Assembly: GCA_005793295.1 (NCBI GenBank) | Contig: SXSX01000229.1 | Coordinates: 1 to 21,794 of the forward strand | DNA length: 21,794 nt | Source: Burkholderiales bacterium | GTDB lineage: Bacteria; Pseudomonadota; Gammaproteobacteria; Burkholderiales; Burkholderiaceae_C | Direction of reading: 5' to 3' | Part shown: piece after piece, positions 7,276 to 14,514 of the stretch | Position numbering within the stretch: position 1 is the first letter of the stretch | Layout: the number at the start of each line of letters is the position of its first letter | Notes under the pieces: model-generated | Databases searched by the model: none | What the model saw: the letters and a program-made list of their open reading frames with translations, nothing else | Told to the model about the DNA's origin: nothing | Translations under genes and position numbers: made by a program

Positions 7276-8253
7276 ATGCTCCCACTCAACATCCGCACCT
7301 TTGACCTGAATTTGCTGAAAGTCTTTGATGTCGTTATGGCCGAAGGCAGCCTCACCAAAGCGGCCAACGTTCTCGCCTTAACGCAGCCCGCTGTCAGTAA
7401 TGCGTTGCGCCGTTTGCGGGTGGCGCTCGATGATGAGTTGTTGGTTCGCCAAGGGCGCGGCTTGCAACCGACCGCACGGGCTTTGGCCTTGTGGCCCAGT
7501 GTTCGCGATACTCTGCTGCACTTAGAGTCCACCCTTGCGCCTCAAAAATTTTCTCCCGCTACAACGACCAACACTTTCGTGCTGACCTTGGCAGATGCCA
7601 CCGCCGCCGAACTGATGGTGGGTCTCATCAACACCGTAACCCACCAAGCGCCTGGCGTTTCATTGCGCGTGGTTCCGCTGACCACGCGCGATCCTAGGCG
7701 CATGCTGGAAGAGGGACAAGCCGATTTAGCGATTGGGCACTTTCCTGGCGTTTTGTCTGAGCTTTCGGCGCAGACCCAGGCGGGCGGCTCACCGCGGTTT
7801 TTCCACCAACGTCTTTTTGCCAGTGACTATGTTTGCGTGATGCGCAAAGACCATCCCTTAGCGTCTCAAGCGCTGACCTTGGATAGTTATTGCCAAGCCC
7901 AGCACATGCTGGTGAGTTTTTCCGGTCGAGCCTTCGGGCTGATAGATGAAGCCCTTGCCAGCCTCAATAAAACCCGGCGCGTGGTGTTGACGGTGAATCA
8001 ATTTTTTACCACCGGAAAGGTGGTTGCCAATTCTGATTTGTTGGCCGTTTTGCCGCGGCATTTTTTAAACGTCACCGGCTTTGAATCGCAACTTGCCGTG
8101 CGTGAATTGCCCTTTGAGATTGCGCCCATTCACGTCGACGCGCTCTGGCACAGTCGCCACAACCAAGACAACGCCCACACGTGGTTTCGCGACCAAATTC
8201 AAGCCGTCGCAACGCGGGCCTTCCCATCCCAAAATAGCCACTCCGCTGTATGA
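7276..8253 (+). CDS. LysR-family transcriptional regulator
   Basis: This 325-aa protein is a full-length LysR regulator: an N-terminal winged helix-turn-helix (about residues 10-65, with SLTKAANVLALTQPAVSNAL as the HTH) and a C-terminal periplasmic-binding-like effector domain. The sub-type, beginning LNIRTFDLNLLKVFDVVMAEGS, resembles the NodD/LeuO-like branch often tied to small aromatic or aliphatic acids, but the ligand cannot be read. The ATG at 7276 has no obvious Shine-Dalgarno; the start agrees with family N-termini. It is divergent from the 130-aa membrane protein gene, and its stop overlaps the metallophosphoesterase start by 4 nt (ATGA), which implies translational coupling. That physical coupling of a LysR gene and a phosphoesterase gene is unusual but may be only compact packing. 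Confidence 0.92.
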   Translation: MLPLNIRTFDLNLLKVFDVVMAEGSLTKAANVLALTQPAVSNALRRLRVALDDELLVRQGRGLQPTARALALWPSVRDTLLHLESTLAPQKFSPATTTNTFVLTLADATAAELMVGLINTVTHQAPGVSLRVVPLTTRDPRRMLEEGQADLAIGHFPGVLSELSAQTQAGGSPRFFHQRLFASDYVCVMRKDHPLASQALTLDSYCQAQHMLVSFSGRAFGLIDEALASLNKTRRVVLTVNQFFTTGKVVANSDLLAVLPRHFLNVTGFESQLAVRELPFEIAPIHVDALWHSRHNQDNAHTWFRDQIQAVATRAFPSQNSHSAV

Positions 8254-9098
8254 AGTTGCAACTCTTTTCCGATCTCCACTTGGAGTCTCAGCCGCAGTTT
8301 TTTTCCTCGCCGCAAGCGCGGTGCGCTCCCGACGCAGACCTGTTGGTCTTGGCAGGAGACATCGGCTCTTACCAAAACGGCTCCTTACTCCAAGACGCTG
8401 ATTTTGGCTTGGCCGCCTTTTCTCCTTTGCAGGGCTGGCCCACGCCGGTGTTGTACCTGCCTGGAAACCACGAATACGACGGCATGGACTTTGACCACGC
8501 CCACGCCAGACTGCGCAAGACCTGCGAGCGCTTAGGCATGGTGTGGCTAGAGCGCGAAGTGTGGCTTGCGCCCTGGACTGACAAAGTGGGTAAACCCGTG
8601 CGGTTTATTGGCACTACGCTGTGGACCGACTTTGATGCCTTGTGCCCCGACACACCGCATTCGCCTTCGCAACTGACGCAGCAACTCAAAGCCCGTGACA
8701 AGGCCTTTCGGGCAGCAAATTTTTACCTCAAAAAAACCAACACCACCAGACACGGCTTGCCTTTTTTAGCCGAAGCCGTGCGCGAACACGCGCTGCAATG
8801 CCAAGCCTGGCTACGTGATGCATTAGCCCAACCTTTTGTAGGTACGACGGTGGTAGTCACCCACTTTGCACCTAGCTTGCGAAGTGCAGATCCGCGCTAC
8901 GGCTTGGTGCCGGGAACTGCTGGCTTTTGTAATGCGCTCGATGATTTGCTGCCCCAAGCGCAGTGGTGGTTGCATGGGCATTTGCATACCCCGCAAGACT
9001 ATGTGCACCAGGGTTGCCGTGTGGTCGCCAACCCCTTGGGGTATGCGCGAAAAGACGAACAGGCGCTTTTTCGGGCAGGCTCAACGATTGAAGTCTGA
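8250..9098 (+). CDS. Calcineurin-like metallophosphoesterase
   Basis: This 282-aa protein carries all the blocks of the calcineurin-like phosphoesterase fold, which binds two metal ions: D8 and H10 (SDLHLE), D37 (GDIG), N73-H74 (GNHE), H205 (VVTHFAPS) and H242/H244 within HGHLH. There is no signal peptide and no membrane helix, so it should be cytoplasmic. Members of this broad family cleave nucleotides, cyclic nucleotides, dinucleoside polyphosphates or proteins, and the substrate cannot be told from the sequence. The length and single domain match a common proteobacterial group of uncharacterised phosphoesterases. The start overlaps the LysR stop by 4 nt, so translation is likely coupled. 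It converges on the TetR gene with only 17 nt between the stops and no terminator visible between them. Confidence 0.9.
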   Translation: MKLQLFSDLHLESQPQFFSSPQARCAPDADLLVLAGDIGSYQNGSLLQDADFGLAAFSPLQGWPTPVLYLPGNHEYDGMDFDHAHARLRKTCERLGMVWLEREVWLAPWTDKVGKPVRFIGTTLWTDFDALCPDTPHSPSQLTQQLKARDKAFRAANFYLKKTNTTRHGLPFLAEAVREHALQCQAWLRDALAQPFVGTTVVVTHFAPSLRSADPRYGLVPGTAGFCNALDDLLPQAQWWLHGHLHTPQDYVHQGCRVVANPLGYARKDEQALFRAGSTIEV

Positions 9099-9115
9099 GG
9101 CTGCCGCTGGTCCCA

Positions 9116-9730
9116 CTACCGCGCGGCGAGCCCTTCAAAACAACTGCACATGACCAGATCAATGATTTGTGCGTCCTCGTGCTGACCGCCTATTTTTAAG
9201 AACTCCAACACCGGATCGCAAGCGCGGGCGTACAAGGTGTAAAGCACCGCGATGGCCGGTAGCGCGGGGTTGATCTGCCCTTGCGCTTGGGCAGCTTCAA
9301 TCCACGCGCCCAAGCGGTCACTCACATCGATCAGCCCATCCATATACGCTTTGTCAGCCATCAACTTGGCGCGCAAGGTAGAGTTTTGGCTCGGCAAGTT
9401 AGGCATCTCGCCTTTGAGCTTGAGCTCCATGGTCCAGCGCGCCACGGTGCGCAGTTGGTCCATCGCCGACTGCGCGGGAAGCGCTCCAATAAAGTCCTGT
9501 GCCCGGCGCATGATCTGCACCATCGCGGCGGCGGCGAGGTCTTCTTTGCTGGGGAAGTGTTTGTACAAACTGGCTTTGGCAATGCCCACACTGGCGGCCA
9601 CTTCATCCACCGTCATCGCCTCAAACCCTTTTTCAGCCAGCAAGCGACTGGCCGTTTGGATAATCGCATCCTCGCGGACCTGCAACATCTGGGCTTTAAA
9701 AGACACTTTGGGTTGCGGTGTAGAAGTCAT
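9116..9730 (-). CDS. TetR-family transcriptional regulator
   Basis: This 204-aa protein has the TetR layout: an N-terminal three-helix DNA-binding domain (about residues 18-65, REDAIIQTASRLLAEKGFEA, then TVDEVAASVGIAKASLYKHF as the HTH and recognition helix) and an all-helical C-terminal ligand/dimer domain. The SLYKHFPSKEDL segment is a textbook family signature. The effector domain gives no ligand clue. It lies 47 nt downstream of the argP-like gene on the same strand, and converges on the metallophosphoesterase. No target gene is adjacent in divergent orientation, so the regulon cannot be guessed from context. The ATG at 9730 fits the family N-terminus; no strong ribosome site is seen. Confidence 0.93.
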   Translation of the reverse strand: MTSTPQPKVSFKAQMLQVREDAIIQTASRLLAEKGFEAMTVDEVAASVGIAKASLYKHFPSKEDLAAAAMVQIMRRAQDFIGALPAQSAMDQLRTVARWTMELKLKGEMPNLPSQNSTLRAKLMADKAYMDGLIDVSDRLGAWIEAAQAQGQINPALPAIAVLYTLYARACDPVLEFLKIGGQHEDAQIIDLVMCSCFEGLAAR

Positions 9731-9777
9731 GTCTGAATTCTAGCCCGTTGCTTTTTAAAGTGTTGTTCTTGATTTTT

Positions 9778-10695
9778 TTATGACTCTGTAGTATTTTTTG
9801 CGAGCGATTGTTCTGCCGCGCCAACCAATGCTGCGGTCAGCCGGTCAATCACTTGCGAATCGAGGTTCCAACAGTGCCAGTAAAGATCGACCGGCAAAGA
9901 ATGCGCTGGCGCCAAGTTCACCAAGACACCCGCTTCCAAATACGTTTGAACACGCAAGCGGGGTAACACAACCGCACCCCAGCCTGACAGCGCAGCCCGC
10001 AATTGCCCGTCCGCGCTAGGAACAAAACGCTGGTTCAATGCCACACGCCGCAGCCCCAAAGCCCGTCCTACAAACTCAGCGGGCACATCGTCTTTGCGGT
10101 TGAAGGCCACAAAAGCAAGATCACGGAAATTGTGAGGCGTGAGGCCTTCTGGGCAATGCGCTTGGGCGTAACTGCTGCTGGCAACGGCCACGTAATGCAT
10201 CGCACCCAAGGGCACCACTTTACAGCCCCGCAAGGCCTGTTTAAGCGTTGTCACACAACCCAAGACCATGCCTTCACGCAGCCAGTCGTGCGTAAAGTCT
10301 TGGTCGTCGGTGATGATTTCCAAAGGCAAACCTGCGTGGATCAACGAATCCAACGCACCCAAGGCCCAGGTGGCAATGCTGTCGGCGTTAATGGCGATGG
10401 AAACTCGGTCTTCCTGTTTGCTCGCGCCAGGGGCCAGGTCTTGTAAATCGGTTTCCAAATCGGCCCGCAACAAGCGCATTTGCATCGCGTGCTTAATCAG
10501 CAAGCGCCCGGCGCTGGTGGGTTTGACGGGTCGACTGCGCACCAAAAGCACCGTTCCCACCTGGGCTTCTAATGCGCGAAGGCGTTGCGACACCGCCGAC
10601 TGGGTAATCGACAATCGTACCGCCGCGCGTTCAAACCCGCCTTGCTCCACAATGGCTGCAAGGCACTCTAAGGCGTCAGAATCATAATTTCGCAT
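9778..10695 (-). CDS. argP: ArgP-type LysR regulator
   Basis: This 305-aa LysR protein resembles E. coli ArgP (IciA) along its length. It shares the HTH block GGFERAAVRLSITQSAVSQRL, the following VRSRPVKPTSAGRLL, the SIAINADSIATW strand at the start of the effector domain, and an LYWH motif near the end. ArgP senses lysine and arginine and controls amino-acid export and metabolism genes. The ATG at 10695 (MRNYDSDALE) is preferred to an upstream TTG at 10713: it matches where ArgP proteins begin, and the extra residues would run into the putative operator. An AGG lies 3 nt before the ATG, which is close. It is transcribed divergently from dadA across an 85-nt gap that contains a LysR-type site, so dadA is the obvious target. 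Whether the effector is a basic amino acid or D-alanine cannot be decided here. Confidence 0.85.
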   Translation of the reverse strand: MRNYDSDALECLAAIVEQGGFERAAVRLSITQSAVSQRLRALEAQVGTVLLVRSRPVKPTSAGRLLIKHAMQMRLLRADLETDLQDLAPGASKQEDRVSIAINADSIATWALGALDSLIHAGLPLEIITDDQDFTHDWLREGMVLGCVTTLKQALRGCKVVPLGAMHYVAVASSSYAQAHCPEGLTPHNFRDLAFVAFNRKDDVPAEFVGRALGLRRVALNQRFVPSADGQLRAALSGWGAVVLPRLRVQTYLEAGVLVNLAPAHSLPVDLYWHCWNLDSQVIDRLTAALVGAAEQSLAKNTTES

Positions 10696-10704
10696 AGGCC
10701 TAGT

Positions 10705-10719
10705 ATTAACCAAACTAAT
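10705..10719. promoter_or_regulatory. Candidate LysR-type operator between argP and dadA
   Basis: ATTAACCAAACTAAT has ATTA/TAAT outer arms and contains T-N11-A (T10706, A10718), the general LysR box pattern. It sits just upstream of the argP-like ATG and about 60 nt before dadA, a usual place for an autoregulatory LysR site. The inner bases are not symmetrical. Confidence 0.45.
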
Positions 10720-10780
10720 GTTTTCGCAAACAAGGTGATTTTGCTATTACAAATACGCCCTATCCGTCACACTGCAATCT

Positions 10781-12070
10781 ATGAAAATTATTGTTTTGGG
10801 CGCCGGCATCATTGGTATCAGTACCGCGTGGCATTTGGCTGAGCGTGGGCATACGGTCACCGTGATGGATCGCCAAAGTGACGCCGCCATGGAGACCAGT
10901 TTTGCCAACGCGGGGCAAATCTCAGTGAGCTACTGCGAACCCTGGGCCAACCGGGAAGCGCCTTTGAAGGCTTTGAAGTGGATGTTCAGCAAAGAAGCGC
11001 CTTTGTTGTTTCGCCCCCAAAATCCCTTGGGCGAAGGCTGGCGTCAGTACCGATGGGGTTTGCAGTTTTTAGCCAACTGCAACGACCGCGCCTTTGAGCG
11101 CAATGTCCAACAACTGGTCACGCTTGGCGCCTACAGCCACCTCGCGCTCAAGGAAATCATTGCAGCCACAGGGATTAGCTACCAACGTTTAGAGCGTGGC
11201 ATTGCTCATTACTACAGCGACCAAGCTTCTTTTGATTCCGCCGCCCAAGCCGCTGCATTGATGGGCAAATACGGCGTGGACCGCAAAGTCATCAGCCGCG
11301 AGGCGCTTTTGAAAATCGAACCCTCCCTCAAAAGTTTTGCCCACAAGATCGTAGGCGGAACATTCACGGCCAGCGACGAGTCTGGCGATGCCATGGTGTT
11401 CACCCAAGCTTTGGCAGAGCGCTGCCTTGATCGCGGCGTAGAGTTTTTATACAACCACGCCATCGAAAGCATTCAACTCAATCGCGAAGGTCAGCCTATT
11501 GTCAAAGTACAAGGCCAAAATCAACCGTACACTGCCGACCATGTGGTGGTAGCCTGCGGCTCTTACAGTGCGCCCTTACTGCGATCCGTCGGAGTCGATC
11601 TGCCCATTTACCCGGGCAAAGGGTATAGCGCCACGTTTGACATTTTGAAGCCGCAAGATGCGCCCATGGTCTCCACGATTGACGATGCAAAAAAGATCGC
11701 TATCACCCGATTAGGCACTCAAATCCGCGTGGCTGGCACCATCGAAGTCGGCGGCTACGACCTCACGCTGGACAGCCCTTTGGCACGCGCCCGTTGCCAT
11801 ATGTTGTCTAAGCGCGTAGAAGAAGTATGGCCAGGAATGTGCGACACCCGCACCGAGGAAGAAGGGGGCAACCCCTGCTACTGGGCGGGCTTGCGCCCCG
11901 CCACACCCACCAACATTCCGTTTATCGGTCAAACCAAAGTCAAAGGCCTTTGGGTCAACGCAGGCCACGGCACCTTGGGGTGGACCCATGGTGCAGGCTC
12001 AGGCAAAGCCTTGGCCGAACTCATCAGCGGTCAAGCGCCCGCGATGGCATTTAAGTTTTACCAAGGCTAA
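10781..12070 (+). CDS. dadA: D-amino-acid dehydrogenase (DadA family)
   Basis: This 429-aa FAD enzyme of the DAO fold oxidatively deaminates D-amino acids to 2-oxo acids, passing electrons to the respiratory chain at the inner face of the membrane. The N-terminal dinucleotide motif is GAGIIG (residues 7-12). SFANAGQISVSYCEPWANREAP is the DadA-typical segment after the FAD motif, and GLRPATPTNIPFIG (from residue 370) with NAGHGTLGWTHGAGSG is the conserved C-terminal FAD-contact block. Length is typical (about 430). The ATG at 10781 begins the Rossmann strand directly, as in relatives. It is divergent from the argP-like gene. Its last 20 nt overlap the end of the convergent LysR gene. No alanine racemase (dadX) is adjacent, so the substrate could be D-alanine or another D-amino acid; context with an ArgP-type sensor raises the option of basic D-amino acids. 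Confidence 0.92.
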   Translation: MKIIVLGAGIIGISTAWHLAERGHTVTVMDRQSDAAMETSFANAGQISVSYCEPWANREAPLKALKWMFSKEAPLLFRPQNPLGEGWRQYRWGLQFLANCNDRAFERNVQQLVTLGAYSHLALKEIIAATGISYQRLERGIAHYYSDQASFDSAAQAAALMGKYGVDRKVISREALLKIEPSLKSFAHKIVGGTFTASDESGDAMVFTQALAERCLDRGVEFLYNHAIESIQLNREGQPIVKVQGQNQPYTADHVVVACGSYSAPLLRSVGVDLPIYPGKGYSATFDILKPQDAPMVSTIDDAKKIAITRLGTQIRVAGTIEVGGYDLTLDSPLARARCHMLSKRVEEVWPGMCDTRTEEEGGNPCYWAGLRPATPTNIPFIGQTKVKGLWVNAGHGTLGWTHGAGSGKALAELISGQAPAMAFKFYQG

Positions 12071-13007
12071 GGTGGGCTTTTTCTAAACACTCCAAAAATG
12101 CCCGCGTCGCGCGAGAGGCCTGCGGCGAGCGGCGGGTGATCGCCAAAAAATCACAGTCGTATTGAAAAAGCTCGGGTTTGACGGCCTGCATTTTTCCAGC
12201 AGTCACAAAACTCCGGGCGTAATGGTCCGGCAGAAAGCCCAGATACCGGCCCGACAAAATAAATGTAGCGATCGACTCTTGGTCAAACCCCGTCGCAGCA
12301 CGGGTCAGGTTTAAACGTTGGCTCACTTGCAGATTAGGCGAGTGGTAGCCCAAGCCTGCAAAATGCTGGGCGCGAACCGCGTCCCAATCCAGAGCGTCAT
12401 GGTTACCCCCAAAAAACGCATGGCCCTGGCCACAGTACAAGAGCATGCGCTCCCCAAACAGGGGCGAATAGGTCAAGGTATCGGAATTGCGGTGGCCTGG
12501 AATAATCCCCAAATGAAACTGGCCGTCAAGAACACCGCGCTCAATCCCGTTGAGGGTTGCAACGTGCAGGTTGAGCCCGACATCGGGAGCGCGTTTGGCA
12601 AATAGAGCAATCGCTTGTGGGATTTTGGCCTGCGGGTTGCTGGCTGTTTTATCAAACACGGCCACCTGCAACTGCCCGCCCATACGCTGGTGAATCTCAT
12701 CCACACTGCTTCTAAACGCATCGGTGGCCGCAAGAAGTTGGGTGGTTTGGGCATAAATCTTTTGGCCTTCCGCCGTTAGCGCAAACCCTGCACGCCCTCT
12801 GCGGCACAAAACCAAACCCAAACGGGTTTCCAAATCTTTGATGTGGCGGCTCACCGTGGAAGTGCCAATGTTAAGTTCCAACTCCGCCGCCGCCATGCCG
12901 CCACAGTCCACCACCGCTCTGAAAACCCGCAGCAAACGCAAATCCATGTCGCTGAATTGTCCTAATGCAGAGCGAACAGGGGCCGGGGCAGGGTTTAATA
13001 GTTTCAT
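12051..13007 (-). CDS. LysR-family regulator, likely of the adjacent transaminase/mmsA genes (BauR-like role)
   Basis: This 318-aa LysR protein has an N-terminal winged HTH (about residues 21-80, DMDLRLLRVFRAVVDCGGMA, with IGTSTVSRHIKDLETRLG) and a standard effector-binding domain. It lies divergent from a class III transaminase gene across a 102-nt gap that holds a clean LysR dyad. In Pseudomonas, the LysR protein BauR controls the beta-alanine transaminase and semialdehyde dehydrogenase genes, so a matching role is likely from context; sequence orthology to BauR is not shown. The start at 13007 (ATG) has no clear ribosome site; an internal ATG at 12947 (MDLRLLR) is the alternative, which would remove 20 residues that precede the HTH. 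The 3' end overlaps dadA by 20 bp in convergent orientation. Confidence 0.88.
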   Translation of the reverse strand: MKLLNPAPAPVRSALGQFSDMDLRLLRVFRAVVDCGGMAAAELELNIGTSTVSRHIKDLETRLGLVLCRRGRAGFALTAEGQKIYAQTTQLLAATDAFRSSVDEIHQRMGGQLQVAVFDKTASNPQAKIPQAIALFAKRAPDVGLNLHVATLNGIERGVLDGQFHLGIIPGHRNSDTLTYSPLFGERMLLYCGQGHAFFGGNHDALDWDAVRAQHFAGLGYHSPNLQVSQRLNLTRAATGFDQESIATFILSGRYLGFLPDHYARSFVTAGKMQAVKPELFQYDCDFLAITRRSPQASRATRAFLECLEKAHLSLGKT

Positions 13008-13030
13008 AAAGTAGCAACTAAATAGTGATA

Positions 13031-13049
13031 ACTCTCACTTTGCGAGAGT
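13031..13049. promoter_or_regulatory. LysR-type operator dyad upstream of transaminase gene
   Basis: ACTCTC (13031-13036) and GAGAGT (13044-13049) are perfect 6-bp arms around a 7-nt centre, and contain T-N11-A (T13035, A13047), the classic LysR box. It lies between the divergent LysR gene and the transaminase gene, 61 nt before the latter's ATG, so it is the best operator candidate in the window. The transaminase ribosome site GGAGA begins at 13100. Confidence 0.65.
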
Positions 13050-13109
13050 AACAGAAATCACCACAATAGGCGTTTTGTCACTTTCACACGCCCCAAACTG
13101 GAGAAACCC

Positions 13110-14486
13110 ATGAAGCTTAACGACAACACCGTACAACAAAATCACGCCGCAGTAACCTCCACCACAACGTTTCCCAACGACGCGGCGTGGATGGAGTCGC
13201 ACTGGATGCCCTACACCGGCAACCGAGACTTCAAAGCCAATCCGCGCATGATGGTAAGTGCCAAAGGCGCGTATTACACCGACTCCCATGGCCGCAAAAT
13301 TTTGGATGGCTTGTCGGGATTGTGGTGCAGCGGTTTAGGCCATGGCCGTCCTGAAATTACCGAAGCCGTCAGCCGCCAAATTGGCACCATGGATTACTCA
13401 CCTGCGTTCCAGTTCGGCCACCCTTTGTCATTTGAGTTGGCCAACAAAATTACTGAACTCACGCCCGCAGGTTTGGACCATGTGTTTTTTACCGGCTCAG
13501 GTTCTGATTGCGCTGACACCTCTTTGAAGATGGCTCGCGCTTACTGGCGTGCCAAAGGCATGGGCACCAAAACCCGTTTGATCGGGCGCGAAAAAGGCTA
13601 TCACGGCGTTAATTTTGCAGGTATTTCTGTGGGGGGCATTGGCGGCAACCGCAAAATGTTTGGTCAAGGCATTGAGGCCGACCATTTGCCCCACACCCAG
13701 TTAGCCAGCAACCTGTTTTCGCGCGGAATGCCTCCGAACGGCATTGAACTGGCAGACGAGTTGCTCAAGCTCATTGCGTTGCACGACGCTTCTAACATTG
13801 CTGCGGTCATCGTCGAGCCCATGTCGGGCTCGGGCGGTGTCGTGGTGCCACCACCAGGCTATTTGCAACGCCTGCGGGAGATTTGCACTGCCAATAACAT
13901 TTTGTTGATTTTTGATGAGGTCATTACCGGCTTTGGTCGCATGGGCGCGTATACCGGCTCTGCCTATTTTGGTGTCACACCGGATATCTTGAATTGCGCC
14001 AAACAGATCACCAATGGTGCGCAGCCCTTGGGCGCCGTTGTCGTCAAGAAAGAGATGTACGACACGTTTATGGCCGCAGGCGGTCCGGAATATGCGCTCG
14101 AACTCGCCCATGGTTACACCTACTCGGCGCACCCCGTTGCTTGCGCGGCCGGTATTGCTGCGTTAGATGTATTGGTAAAAGAAAACATGGTCGAGCGCGT
14201 TGCCAATCTTGCGCCCTATTTTGAACAAGCGGTTCACAGTCTGAAGGGTGGGAAAAACATCACCGATATTCGCAACATCGGTTTGGCCGCGGGGTTTACT
14301 TTCGCGGCTGTACCCGGCGAGCCATTGAAACGGCCGTACCAGATTGCGATGAAATGCCTAGAGAAAGGCTTTTATGTACGCTACGGCGGTGACACGATCC
14401 AACTCGCGCCGCCCTTTATCATTGAAAAATCAGAAATCGACAGCTTGATCAACGCCTTAGGCGAAGCCATCAACGCCACCGAATAG
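13110..14486 (+). CDS. Class III aminotransferase, probable omega-amino acid (beta-alanine):pyruvate transaminase
   Basis: This 458-aa PLP enzyme belongs to the class III (acetylornithine/beta-alanine) aminotransferases. The phosphate-binding turn FFTGSGSDCADTSLKMARAY, the cofactor Asp (D269 in IFDEVITGFGR) and the Schiff-base lysine K298 (NCAKQITNGAQPLGA) are all present. The substrate-gate segment LWCSGLGHGRPEI near the N-terminus resembles beta-alanine/omega-amino-acid:pyruvate transaminases. The reaction would yield malonate semialdehyde (from beta-alanine) or a similar semialdehyde, which the mmsA product 28 nt downstream would oxidise. The pairing is that of bauA-bauC. The ATG at 13110 has GGAGA with good spacing. 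A LysR operator and divergent LysR gene lie just upstream. Other omega-amines or taurine-like substrates cannot be excluded. Confidence 0.9.
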   Translation: MKLNDNTVQQNHAAVTSTTTFPNDAAWMESHWMPYTGNRDFKANPRMMVSAKGAYYTDSHGRKILDGLSGLWCSGLGHGRPEITEAVSRQIGTMDYSPAFQFGHPLSFELANKITELTPAGLDHVFFTGSGSDCADTSLKMARAYWRAKGMGTKTRLIGREKGYHGVNFAGISVGGIGGNRKMFGQGIEADHLPHTQLASNLFSRGMPPNGIELADELLKLIALHDASNIAAVIVEPMSGSGGVVVPPPGYLQRLREICTANNILLIFDEVITGFGRMGAYTGSAYFGVTPDILNCAKQITNGAQPLGAVVVKKEMYDTFMAAGGPEYALELAHGYTYSAHPVACAAGIAALDVLVKENMVERVANLAPYFEQAVHSLKGGKNITDIRNIGLAAGFTFAAVPGEPLKRPYQIAMKCLEKGFYVRYGGDTIQLAPPFIIEKSEIDSLINALGEAINATE

Positions 14487-14514
14487 AAACTTTTTTAACT
14501 TCACTTTAGCTTTC

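Noticed and set aside
9252..9743. Long plus-strand frames opposite the TetR gene
   Set aside because: These are mirror frames of a clear TetR protein; they lack ribosome sites and show serine/arginine-rich shadow composition.
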